DNA of 8,562 nt from Microcaldota archaeon (GCA_026396455.1 JAPLWT010000038.1:1-8562), one strand, 5' to 3'. Numbered from the stretch's first letter, positions 1 through 6,635 are shown. The notes: generated by a model from the sequence alone, not told the origin. A program made the numbers and translations.

Positions 1-1
1 T

Positions 2-1627
2 TCCGAGACGCTATGCTCCGGCTGCGGAATATGTGTGAGGAAATGCCCCGTGAATGCCATAAAGATAATAAACCTGCCTCACGAGGCGGGAAAACTCATC
101 TTCCAGTACGGGGTGAATGCCTTCAGACTTTACAACCTTCCCCTGCCCAAAAAAGGTGCTACAGTTGGTCTGATTGGGGCAAACGGGATAGGGAAGAGCA
201 CTGCGCTTGAGATGCTGAGCGGAAGGCTGAAGCCTAACCTAGGCAACTACGGGAAGAAGGCAGAGTGGGACGAGATAATCGAGCAGTTCAAGGGCCAGGA
301 GCTGCAGAACTACTTCGAGTCGCTTAAGGAAAAGGGTGTGAGGATAAGCTACAAGCCCCAGATGGTGGACAGACTTTCGGAAGTCTTCAAGGAAACCGTT
401 CGTAAGTTCATAAAGAGGAATGACAAACGGGGAAAATTCGAGGAAGCAATTGACGCATTTGAGCTGAGGGAGTGCCTTGACAGGAAGATTGAGAATCTCA
501 GCGGGGGGGAATTGCAGAGGATGGCCATATGCGCGGCCTATCTCAAAGATGCGGATGTGTATTACATTGATGAGCCCAGCAGCTATCTCGATATAAAGCA
601 GAGGCTGAAGGTTTCAAGCAATCTGAGGGAGCTTGCGAAGGAAAAGGCAGTCGTAGTTGTCGAGCATGACCTTGCAGTTCTGGATTATATGAGCGATTAC
701 ATACACGTATTCTACGGAACCAGCGGAGCATACGGAGTTGTCTCCAAGCCCAAAGGAGTTAGGAATGGGATAAATGAGTACCTTGCGGGCTATCTGAAGG
801 AGGAGAATGTCAGGTTCAGGGGTACTGAGATAAAATTCACTGCGGGTAGCATTGAGCAGAAGGGCGGTGAGTTACTTTTCCAGTATGACGAGATGAGCAA
901 ACGGTATTCTGGCTTCTCGCTGAAATGTGCTTCTGGGGAAGTGAAGAAGGATGAAGTGGTAGGCGTGATAGGCCCGAATGCAATTGGCAAGTCGACTTTT
1001 GTGAAACTGCTTGCAGGAGTGGAGAAGCCCGACAAAGGGGAGGTTGAGCAGAAGTTGAGAATCGCGTACAAGCCGCAGTATATAAAATCGGATTTCAAAG
1101 GGACTGTTGATGAGATGATAGCTGCCACGGACAACCTGAACAAGGATGTTTTTGAGAAGGAGGTTAAAGAGAAGCTCAGCATAGCTGAGCTGATGGAGAA
1201 GAAGGTGAAGAACCTCAGCGGAGGGGAATTGCAGAGGGTTGCAATTTCATTGTGCATATGCCAGGAGGCTGACCTCTACCTGCTTGACGAACCATCCGCA
1301 TTCCTAGATGTGGAGCAGAGGCTTATTTTTGCTGATGCGCTTGGCAGGGTTATGGAGGGAAGCGGGAAGAGCGCATTTGTCGTTGACCATGATATAGTAC
1401 TTATTGATTCGATTTCTGACAGGCTGATTGTCTTCCAGGGAAGGGGCGGGGTGGAGGGATTTGCAAATGCACCAGAGGGTAAGAGGGAGGGCATGAACAG
1501 GTTCCTGAAGGATGTTGATGTGACTCTGAGAAGGGATAAGGACTCCCTGAGACCTAGGGTGAATAAGCCTGGTTCCGTGCTGGACAGGGAGCAGAAGCTG
1601 GCTGGTGAGTATTACTACCAGAAGTGA
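2..1627 (+). CDS. ABCE1: ABCE1 (RLI) ribosome-recycling ATPase, 5' partial
   Basis: The reading frame is open from base 2, so the gene starts upstream; 541 residues are visible and roughly 50 N-terminal residues are probably missing. The first residues contain a ferredoxin-type motif, CSGCGICVRKCP (visible residues 5-16), which is the second [4Fe-4S] cluster of ABCE1. Two ABC ATPase domains follow. NBD1 has Walker A GANGIGKST (59-67), signature LSGGELQR (166-173), Walker B ending IDEPS (to 193) and switch His222. NBD2 has Walker A GPNAIGKST (324-332), a second LSGGELQR (405-412), Walker B LLDEPS and switch His463. The family hinge segments are present (about 233-262, and the C-terminal RPRVNKPGSVLDREQK). 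The family splits post-termination 70S ribosomes into subunits together with aRF1/Pelota in the cytoplasm. A GTG at base 35 is an internal Val codon within the Fe-S motif, not the start. The stop lies one base from the stop of the opposing lipoprotein gene. Confidence 0.97.
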   Translation, partial: SETLCSGCGICVRKCPVNAIKIINLPHEAGKLIFQYGVNAFRLYNLPLPKKGATVGLIGANGIGKSTALEMLSGRLKPNLGNYGKKAEWDEIIEQFKGQELQNYFESLKEKGVRISYKPQMVDRLSEVFKETVRKFIKRNDKRGKFEEAIDAFELRECLDRKIENLSGGELQRMAICAAYLKDADVYYIDEPSSYLDIKQRLKVSSNLRELAKEKAVVVVEHDLAVLDYMSDYIHVFYGTSGAYGVVSKPKGVRNGINEYLAGYLKEENVRFRGTEIKFTAGSIEQKGGELLFQYDEMSKRYSGFSLKCASGEVKKDEVVGVIGPNAIGKSTFVKLLAGVEKPDKGEVEQKLRIAYKPQYIKSDFKGTVDEMIAATDNLNKDVFEKEVKEKLSIAELMEKKVKNLSGGELQRVAISLCICQEADLYLLDEPSAFLDVEQRLIFADALGRVMEGSGKSAFVVDHDIVLIDSISDRLIVFQGRGGVEGFANAPEGKREGMNRFLKDVDVTLRRDKDSLRPRVNKPGSVLDREQKLAGEYYYQK

Positions 1628-1628
1628 G

Positions 1629-2225
1629 CTACTCTATGAACTTATCAATAACTTTGCCGTCACTTTGGTTGAGAATCAGTCTTATCAGGTAGTCCGCATT
1701 TGGCGAGCTCCATCTTACTACCCAAACCGAGGAGTATGTGTAGTTTGTTTTTGGCTCAAAGTAGTTGTCGTAGAATGCAGCATCAACTCTGACATTTGAA
1801 TAACCAAAGTCTCTCACAAACGAGTCAACTTCTGAAATATTGTTGAGTTTGTGCGAAGCAATAATCGCTTCCTCGGGCATGGCTATTCTGCAGACCGGTA
1901 TATCCTTGCACCCAAGCAACTGGCAGTTGCTGGTTATGTTGTTCTGGTCCCTTGGGACAAAGCCGAATTTGGGGTATTCATATACAACAATTGATAAATC
2001 CGGGCAGGGGGTGTTTGCTCCATAGAGCACCTTTGAAGTCATCTTCCAGCTCCCATCCTGCGAAACTACACTGAAAACATCTGTGGTAGACCCAGGATAC
2101 TGCACCTGCATGTGCTCCTTGACAAGCGCCACAGCTTTGTCCTGTGTCATCTGCTCGTTCGGCTGGGTACATCCAGAGAGTAGTAAGAATAGGGCAACTA
2201 CTATGAAAGGATATTCTGGTCGCAT
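1629..2225 (-). CDS. Unrecognised secreted lipoprotein, 198 aa
   Basis: I do not recognise a firm family. Seen: a short N-terminus, a hydrophobic segment (residues 7-17) and the lipobox LLSGC with Cys19, so the mature protein is probably lipid-anchored outside the membrane. Four further cysteines (74, 101, 106, 112) could form two disulfides. Four N-glycosylation sequons (N96, N129, N161, N186) fit an extracytoplasmic location. Residues 27-68 and the C-terminal 165-198 have a weak PepSY-like look: a helix followed by strands with the pattern W-x-V, ending in DGKVID. This is a guess, not an identification. The start ATG is preceded by AGGT only two bases away and by a strong TATA-like box, so the leader is probably very short. 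The gene follows the serpin lipoprotein on the same strand with a 45-base gap that carries its own promoter. Co-function with the serpin is inferred only from adjacency and the shared lipobox. Confidence 0.85.
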   Translation of the reverse strand: MRPEYPFIVVALFLLLSGCTQPNEQMTQDKAVALVKEHMQVQYPGSTTDVFSVVSQDGSWKMTSKVLYGANTPCPDLSIVVYEYPKFGFVPRDQNNITSNCQLLGCKDIPVCRIAMPEEAIIASHKLNNISEVDSFVRDFGYSNVRVDAAFYDNYFEPKTNYTYSSVWVVRWSSPNADYLIRLILNQSDGKVIDKFIE

Positions 2226-2255
2226 ATACCTTCGGAGTAATAATCGGAGCCCTAG

Positions 2256-2264
2256 TATAAAAAG
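2256..2264 (-). promoter_or_regulatory. TATA-like box upstream of the 198-aa lipoprotein
   Basis: On the minus strand this reads CTTTTTATA, inside the 45-base gap after the serpin stop. Archaeal TATA boxes lie about 25 bases before the transcription start, which places initiation near 2233 and gives a leader of about 8 bases. The T-run could also act as a weak terminator for the upstream serpin transcript. The position is inferred from sequence alone. Confidence 0.55.
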
Positions 2265-2270
2265 ATAACG

Positions 2271-3974
2271 TCAGCTGGCAGTTGGGCTCGTAACTCTTCC
2301 TATGAACAGGATGTTGCCGGTATCCCTCTGCTGTATGATGAAGATGAATGGGTGGTCTGCTCTGAATACCGGCTTTGGAGTTGCTGGCATGGCCGTCATA
2401 GCCATGATTACAACAGTTGCTGCAGCTGCTTCTGTTCCAGTCTCATTCACCTCAATAAATGCCTGGTGTATGACATTGCTGATATACAGGTTTTTCGTTC
2501 CATCCATGCCGGAAAAGTCCGCTTCGTTTGGATCAAATGCCTTTTCGATTCCCATATTCTTTAGAGTGTCAACCATGAAATATTTAGTCTCAAACTTAAA
2601 TCTAGGCATATAAACACCGGTAAGCTCTGTTTCGCTTAGCATAGCCTTCAATTCATCTAACTTGTCTGCAGTGAGTGACTGTTCAAGACCCTGCAGATTG
2701 TCTCCTTTTGGGAGAAGTATGAGCATGGATACGTCATCACCTTGGTAAGGCAGCTCAAGAATTTGAGTTTCGTTTGTTTCTGCATAGTTGAACCTCAGGG
2801 GAACTGACTCGCCATCAAATGTCTTCACATAGTCGCCGTTCAGGGACATCATCTTAACTTTTACGGTCTTTGTTGGGGTTACTCTAAAGTCTTGGTCGGT
2901 AGTATCGTTTAAAAATGGTATATACCACTTTGCTTTGAAGTAGACAGCATTTGTAATAACCAAACGAGTCAACTCATTGATGGCTCCCGGCGGTATTATA
3001 TCTTTAATTTTGTCGTTTGTCTGCCCCTCCACCCACCTGTTTATAGTCACGCGGGAGTTTTCGGTATCCGCTACAAAATCAAGATTCGATACGTTTCCGC
3101 CGTAATAAGTTGCTGTTAGATTGAAATAAACATCCAGGAATTTGTAATCCTTCTGCGCCCATAATGCATTTGCAGTGCTGAGATTGTATTCTTTGTCTTT
3201 CTTATTTATCTCATTGTAAACTCCTGCGAAACCCAATCTTCTTGTATTATTATCCTGCGGGAGATGAAAAACAGCTTGCATTTCTTCTGCTGTTTGGCCC
3301 CTTGCACCTTCGTAGGTCATTGCCAACGCAGTTGAGATGCTGTAAGGGGAGAAGAACAGATTGCCATTCTGGGACTTGTACTGCGAGTAGAGGTCAGATG
3401 CAAACTGATTATTGGCAGTTACTACGTTGTTTACGGCTTCTGTGGTTGTTGCATTATCGGGATATGAAGATGTATTTACGCATTTGAATTTGTTACTATC
3501 CCAGCATCTTCCCTCTCCGCAATCGCAAGCTTTCACCTCATGGCTGTTGCTTGGGGAGCAACCGCAGGCTCCTATGAGGCAGGTATTCGGAAAGTCACCA
3601 ACCGATCCGCAGCAGAGTAGGTTTGTAACATTTCCACCCCACATCCCTACACATTGATTTTCGGCATACCAGCTCCTGTTAAAACCAATGACCTTACAGA
3701 ACTCTTCAGACTGGCAGCTGATTGAACTACAGACCGCGCAGGGTGGGCAGACTACGCACTGGCTGGGACATTTATCAACCGAATAATTCTGGCAGTTGGT
3801 TACATTTGGACAGGGAGCAAATTCACAATTCGGGCCGACTCTCCCGACTGCCGTTCCATCTGGGCAAAGCTTGGCTTCTTCAGTGCATGCATTTGGCTGA
3901 TTTGTCTGCGCACAACCTGATAACAAAAATAAGGATGCAAGAAGTAACAGAACCAAGATATTTTTTGTTTTCAT
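2271..3974 (-). CDS. Lipid-anchored inhibitory serpin with Cys-rich N-terminal region
   Basis: 567 residues in three parts. Residues 1-21 form a lipoprotein signal peptide ending LLSGC (Cys21). Residues 30-165 hold 22 cysteines in spaced clusters such as CPSQCVVCPPCAVC (69-82) and CDCGEGRC (150-157). Residues about 181-567 are a full-length serpin fold with no cysteine. Serpin landmarks: NLFFSPYSISTALAMTYEGA (205-224), NAVYFKAKW (342-350), LPYQGDDVSMLILLP (408-422), the hinge GTEAAAAT (513-520), and the C-terminal HPFIFIIQQRDTGNILFIGR (541-560). The small-residue hinge is the hallmark of inhibitory serpins, which trap serine or cysteine proteases irreversibly. Counting from the hinge places P1 at about Thr527 and P1' at Ala528. 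Thirteen NxS/T sequons support an outside location. Typical serpins are about 350-400 residues, so the N-terminal extension is extra. No Shine-Dalgarno precedes the ATG. The role is inferred to be protection of the cell surface from its own or foreign proteases. Confidence 0.95.
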   Translation of the reverse strand: MKTKNILVLLLLASLFLLSGCAQTNQPNACTEEAKLCPDGTAVGRVGPNCEFAPCPNVTNCQNYSVDKCPSQCVVCPPCAVCSSISCQSEEFCKVIGFNRSWYAENQCVGMWGGNVTNLLCCGSVGDFPNTCLIGACGCSPSNSHEVKACDCGEGRCWDSNKFKCVNTSSYPDNATTTEAVNNVVTANNQFASDLYSQYKSQNGNLFFSPYSISTALAMTYEGARGQTAEEMQAVFHLPQDNNTRRLGFAGVYNEINKKDKEYNLSTANALWAQKDYKFLDVYFNLTATYYGGNVSNLDFVADTENSRVTINRWVEGQTNDKIKDIIPPGAINELTRLVITNAVYFKAKWYIPFLNDTTDQDFRVTPTKTVKVKMMSLNGDYVKTFDGESVPLRFNYAETNETQILELPYQGDDVSMLILLPKGDNLQGLEQSLTADKLDELKAMLSETELTGVYMPRFKFETKYFMVDTLKNMGIEKAFDPNEADFSGMDGTKNLYISNVIHQAFIEVNETGTEAAAATVVIMAMTAMPATPKPVFRADHPFIFIIQQRDTGNILFIGRVTSPTAS

Positions 3975-3998
3975 GTTTATGATGTTACAACAAGGGAG

Positions 3999-4004
3999 TT
4001 AAAA
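3999..4004 (-). promoter_or_regulatory. TATA-like box of the serpin gene, probably leaderless
   Basis: In the 59-base gap between the kinase stop and the serpin start, the minus strand reads AGAAACGCTTTTAAC. The TTTTAA core is centred about 27 bases before the serpin ATG, which would put the transcription start at or next to the start codon. No GGAGG-like site precedes this ATG, which fits a leaderless message. The A-rich stretch just upstream of the core could be a BRE. Confidence 0.5.
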
Positions 4005-4033
4005 GCGTTTCTAGTTTGTTCGGAGTTCACCAA

Positions 4034-4927
4034 TCAAAGATCGTATTTCTTGAGCCTTTCAACTGCCTCTTTCCATGTTGGGACGTTCGTCTGCGCCCCA
4101 TACTTTTCAACTATAAACGAGGATACTGATGATGCAATTTTCGCGCACATCTTCAAATTCTCCCCTCTCAGAAGTGCTGAAAGGAAGGCTGCCCTGAAAG
4201 AATCCCCTGCGCCTGTCGGGTCGACAAACCTAGCCTTCACTGCAGGCACATCAAAGCTCTCATCTCTTGTGGTGACAGAACTGCCTTTTGCTCCTTTTGT
4301 CACTATGATGTATTCGACAGGGAACGCGAAAAGCTCCTCCTTGCTTCTCATTCTAAGAAGCGTGAGAATTCTCCGCATCTCGAACTCATTGCATGTGAGG
4401 AACTTTGTGTTTTTTAGGACTCCTTCAAACTCTTTCTTTCCATAGGCGATTATGTCATAGCCCGGGTCGAAAGAGACCCCAGGATATTTTTTGGCTATCC
4501 TCATGTTGAAATCAGGGTCGCCATTCGCCAGGTGCACGATATCTTTCTTCCCTATTTTCAATTTTGGGGCTGGTGCCCTGTGGAAAAGCTCGGCAACTCC
4601 CCAGTAGAAGAATGACATCTGCCTATGCTCGGAGTCATTGAACATGAATGCCCTCGGGGTTTGGCCACCTTTCATGATTTTCAGGTGAGTCAAATCGACC
4701 TTGTTGAGCCTGAGATGCCTTTCGTAGCCAGAACCCCTGAAATCCCCGCCAACGAATGAGACTAGAGATGCCTTCTGACCAAGCTTCGAGCATACAACTG
4801 AGAAATTTCCTGCAGCTCCTCCGAAAAGCTCGAAGTATCTTTTTATGTATGTGGTGGAGTTCGGTTTTGGAAATCTCTTCACTTCGCCTATGTTATCATA
4901 GACAACCTGTCCAACAGAGTATATCAT
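4034..4927 (-). CDS. PfkB-family nucleoside kinase (MJ0406-like)
   Basis: 297 residues, typical of the ribokinase/PfkB family. The N-terminal family signature is GGAAGNFS (36-43). The C-terminal signature DPTGAGDSFRAAF (236-248) contains the anion hole and the catalytic base Asp242. An NEFE segment (180-183) and VTKGAKGS (209-216) are also family positions. Several stretches recall, from memory, the Methanocaldococcus jannaschii nucleoside kinase MJ0406: GSGYERHL, FFYWGVAELF, HLANGDPDF, SFDPGYD and GAQTNVPTW. That enzyme phosphorylates inosine, guanosine and cytidine with ATP in the cytoplasm. The substrate here is therefore inferred, and another sugar or nucleoside cannot be excluded. The ATG shares four bases (ATGA) with the stop of the upstream JAMM gene, and GAGGTG lies at proper distance, so translation is probably coupled. 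The gene diverges from a nucleoside deaminase and phosphorylase operon, which supports a nucleoside-salvage role. Confidence 0.9.
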   Translation of the reverse strand: MIYSVGQVVYDNIGEVKRFPKPNSTTYIKRYFELFGGAAGNFSVVCSKLGQKASLVSFVGGDFRGSGYERHLRLNKVDLTHLKIMKGGQTPRAFMFNDSEHRQMSFFYWGVAELFHRAPAPKLKIGKKDIVHLANGDPDFNMRIAKKYPGVSFDPGYDIIAYGKKEFEGVLKNTKFLTCNEFEMRRILTLLRMRSKEELFAFPVEYIIVTKGAKGSSVTTRDESFDVPAVKARFVDPTGAGDSFRAAFLSALLRGENLKMCAKIASSVSSFIVEKYGAQTNVPTWKEAVERLKKYDL

Positions 4928-5292
4928 TCCACCACCTCGTACTCCAGCTTCTCGCCATTGTTGCTATAGACCCCGATATTGTTTTCAGTAAACGGGTATG
5001 CAACTATTATGTGCACACCGCCGGTTTTTGAGAATGAAAGAAGGTCACCCGCCGAGGGTCTTGCATTTGGAGTGGGATGGGAATGGACGCTTCCTACATA
5101 CTTTACAGTGTAGGGCACCATATAGTGGTCAAGCGATGAAAAACCTCTACCGTAAGTGGACCTTGGGAGCAGAAGCACCTCTGATATCTCCTTTTTCCCG
5201 TTTTCCCTTAGAAGCCCTATGAACTCCCGGGGGTACATATTCCGGGCTAGGTTAAGCATGAATTCCAGAGCAGCTCTCTTTATCCTGAGCAT
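4924..5292 (-). CDS. Single-domain JAMM/MPN+ metalloprotease
   Basis: 122 residues, the length of stand-alone archaeal JAMM enzymes. The zinc-protease signature is complete: Glu23 in PREFIGLL, then HSH (70-72), seven residues, Ser80 and Asp83 (HSHPTPNARPSAGD). His70, His72 and Asp83 should bind zinc, with Glu23 polarising the water. There is no signal peptide, so it acts in the cytoplasm. Known archaeal relatives remove ubiquitin-like SAMP proteins from conjugates or process sulfur-carrier proteins; which applies here cannot be told, as no ubiquitin-like, E1 or sulfur-carrier gene is in the window. It is the first gene of an operon with the nucleoside kinase (4-base overlap) and is transcribed away from the deaminase operon. 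The start ATG has only a weak GGTA three bases upstream, so the leader may be short. Confidence 0.92.
   Translation of the reverse strand: MLRIKRAALEFMLNLARNMYPREFIGLLRENGKKEISEVLLLPRSTYGRGFSSLDHYMVPYTVKYVGSVHSHPTPNARPSAGDLLSFSKTGGVHIIVAYPFTENNIGVYSNNGEKLEYEVVE
4933..4938 (-). promoter_or_regulatory. Shine-Dalgarno site for the nucleoside kinase, inside the JAMM gene
   Basis: The minus strand reads GAGGTGGTGGAATG across the JAMM 3' end. GAGGTG pairs with the archaeal 16S tail, and the bases also encode the last JAMM residues (EVVE). The GGT core ends six bases before the ATG, the same distance as at three other genes here. It fixes the kinase start. Confidence 0.7.
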
Positions 5293-5299
5293 AGTACCA

Positions 5300-5311
5300 T
5301 TTAATATTAAA
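5300..5311. repeat. Perfect 12-base palindrome TTTAATATTAAA
   Basis: Each half is the exact reverse complement of the other; the symmetry ends at 5299/5312. It sits 7 bases from the JAMM start codon and 33 bases from the deaminase start codon. It may simply be a symmetric TATA element, or an operator for a dimeric repressor overlapping it. In A/T-rich DNA such a palindrome can arise by chance. Confidence 0.6.
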
Positions 5312-5336
5312 AAGTAGGTTATTTAAAATCTCATAA

Positions 5337-5341
5337 GTGAT
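5337..5341 (+). promoter_or_regulatory. Shine-Dalgarno site for the deaminase
   Basis: GTGAT pairs with ATCAC of the 16S tail and lies three bases before the ATG at 5345. In the GGAGGTGATC register the GGT core would end six bases from the start. It selects 5345 over the out-of-frame ATG at 5340. Confidence 0.6.
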
Positions 5342-5344
5342 GGA

Positions 5345-6634
5345 ATGAGCATTCTGATCAAGAATGTCAATGTACTGACACAAAACAGCAGGAGGGAAAT
5401 TCTCAGGGACGTTGATATACTTACCGAAGGTAATCGAATAGAAAAAATAGGCAAAAACGTAAGGGAGAGGGCAGAATTCAAGATAGACGGGAGAGGGAAA
5501 CTTGCCGTTCCTGGCTTGGTAAACACTCACACGCATATTGCAATGACTTTATTCAGGGGTTATGCTGATGATGCTGTTTTCTGGGAGGCGTGGCCGAAGA
5601 GGGTGTGGCCGAGGGAGGCTAAGCTAAAGGCGGATGATGTTTACTGGGGTTCTTTGCTCGGATGCTTGGAGATGATCAAAAGTGGAACCACTTGTTTTGC
5701 TGATATGTACTTCTTTATGGATGAGACTGCAGGAGCAGTTAAAGAATCAGGAATAAGGGCCAACCTGTCCTACGGCATGATTGATTCCGGAGATGTCAAA
5801 AAGGGGAAAAAGGAACTCGGGGTTGGGGAGAGGTTTGTGAAAGATCACAGTAATACTGCTGACGGTAGAATTCAGTGCTCTTTTGGACCCCACGCCCCTT
5901 ACACCTGCTCGAAGGAGCTACTGCAAAAGACTGCCGAGTTGGCAGAAAAATATGGTATTCCGGTGCAGATTCACATGTCAGAAACAAGGAAGGAAGTTTT
6001 CGACTCCATCAAGCAGCATGGAAAGAGGCCTGCGGAATATTTGGAGTCTATTGGTTTCTTGAGCGAAAGGATTATTGCTGCCCATTGCGTCTGGCTCACC
6101 AAAAGGGAGACTAAAATTTTAGGTGAAAGAGGAGTTAAAGTATCGTATAACCCTGTGAGCAACATGAAGCTTGCTTCGGGAGGAGTTGCTCCAATTCCGG
6201 AGATGATGGAAAGCAATGTCTGCATAACCTTTGGAACTGATGGTGCTGTTTCAAACAACTCTTTGAACTTGATTGAGACTATGAAAGTTGGCGCGCTGCT
6301 GCAAAAGGCGCACAGATGGGATGCCGAAATATTAAATGCACAGCAGGCTTTGGATTTTGCAACAATTAATGGGGCGAGGGCTCTTAGGACAGATGCGGGG
6401 AGTATTGAGGTTGGAAAATTGGCAGACGTGGTTTTGCTTGATTTAAAATCTCCGAATTTGGTACCCTCACACAACTTGGTATCCAATTTTGTCTACTCGG
6501 CAAACCCGAGTAATGTTTCCGATGTTGTAATCAATGGAAAACTCGTGATGGAGAGAAGCAGAATTCTGACAGTGGATGAGGATAAAGTCTTGGAAAAAGC
6601 AGAAAAAGTTGCTTTTGACCTAATGGGGCGGTAG
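5345..6634 (+). CDS. dadD: MTA/SAH/5'-deoxyadenosine deaminase (DadD/MtaD family)
   Basis: 429 residues, the usual length of this amidohydrolase family. Metal and catalytic residues are in place: THTH (His62, His64), HAPY (His183), HMSET (His210, Glu213), AAHCVW (His247) and FGTDGAVSNN (Asp299). The N-terminal PGLVNTHTH and C-terminal GSIEVGKLADVVLLD frame the metal-dependent barrel with its flanking beta domain. Family enzymes hydrolyse the 6-amino group of adenine nucleosides made by SAM metabolism (methylthioadenosine, S-adenosylhomocysteine, 5'-deoxyadenosine, adenosine), giving inosine forms and ammonia. In methanogens the homologue DadD has this broad range; exact substrate preference cannot be read here. 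It is cytoplasmic. The next gene starts one base after its stop, so the two are co-translated, and the phosphorylase is suited to using a product. Guanine or cytosine deaminase and chlorohydrolase are less likely because of the full MTA/SAH-type motif set. Confidence 0.93.
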   Translation: MSILIKNVNVLTQNSRREILRDVDILTEGNRIEKIGKNVRERAEFKIDGRGKLAVPGLVNTHTHIAMTLFRGYADDAVFWEAWPKRVWPREAKLKADDVYWGSLLGCLEMIKSGTTCFADMYFFMDETAGAVKESGIRANLSYGMIDSGDVKKGKKELGVGERFVKDHSNTADGRIQCSFGPHAPYTCSKELLQKTAELAEKYGIPVQIHMSETRKEVFDSIKQHGKRPAEYLESIGFLSERIIAAHCVWLTKRETKILGERGVKVSYNPVSNMKLASGGVAPIPEMMESNVCITFGTDGAVSNNSLNLIETMKVGALLQKAHRWDAEILNAQQALDFATINGARALRTDAGSIEVGKLADVVLLDLKSPNLVPSHNLVSNFVYSANPSNVSDVVINGKLVMERSRILTVDEDKVLEKAEKVAFDLMGR

Positions 6635-6635
6635 G

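Larger units (their letters stand above)
5293..5344. promoter_or_regulatory. Divergent promoter region, JAMM-kinase versus deaminase-phosphorylase
   Basis: This 52-base, A/T-rich gap must hold the promoters of both operons. For the plus strand, TTTAATATTAAA (5300-5311) is a good TATA candidate and predicts a start near 5332 with a leader of about 13 bases. For the minus strand, TTTAAATA (complement of 5320-5327) predicts a start near 5298. The two boxes and start points interleave, so RNA polymerase could probably not occupy both sides at once. The assignments are inferred from spacing. Confidence 0.6.

Noticed and set aside
35..37. GTG as the start of the ABCE1 gene
   Set aside because: The frame is open to the window edge and the GTG lies inside the CSGCGICVRKCP iron-sulfur motif, so it encodes an internal valine and the gene begins upstream.
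324..332. Ala in the second Walker A of ABCE1 (GPNAIGKST) as a defective site
   Set aside because: The changed position is variable in the GxxxxGK[ST] motif; the essential Gly, Lys and Ser are intact. The coordinates given are residue numbers of the visible protein.
503..509. Run of seven G as a possible frameshift or slippage site in ABCE1
   Set aside because: The frame continues correctly through the signature motif on both sides, so neither an error nor programmed slippage needs to be proposed.
497..520. 24-base near-repeat with 1214-1237 (one mismatch)
   Set aside because: Both copies encode the LSGGELQR signature of the two ABC domains; the match reflects the conserved protein motif and similar codon choice, not a mobile or regulatory repeat.
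790..1257. 155-codon open frame on the minus strand, antisense to ABCE1
   Set aside because: It is the shadow of a strongly conserved coding region, its Ser/Phe-rich product shows no domain, and no start signal is present.
2271..5292. Serpin, lipoprotein, JAMM and kinase genes as one new defence operon
   Set aside because: The serpin and the lipoprotein each have their own promoter-like box, and the JAMM and kinase lack secretion signals while the other two are extracellular. Nothing links the pairs beyond a shared strand.
5971..6486. 171-codon open frame antisense to the deaminase
   Set aside because: The deaminase on the plus strand has all catalytic motifs through this region; the antisense product has no recognisable features.
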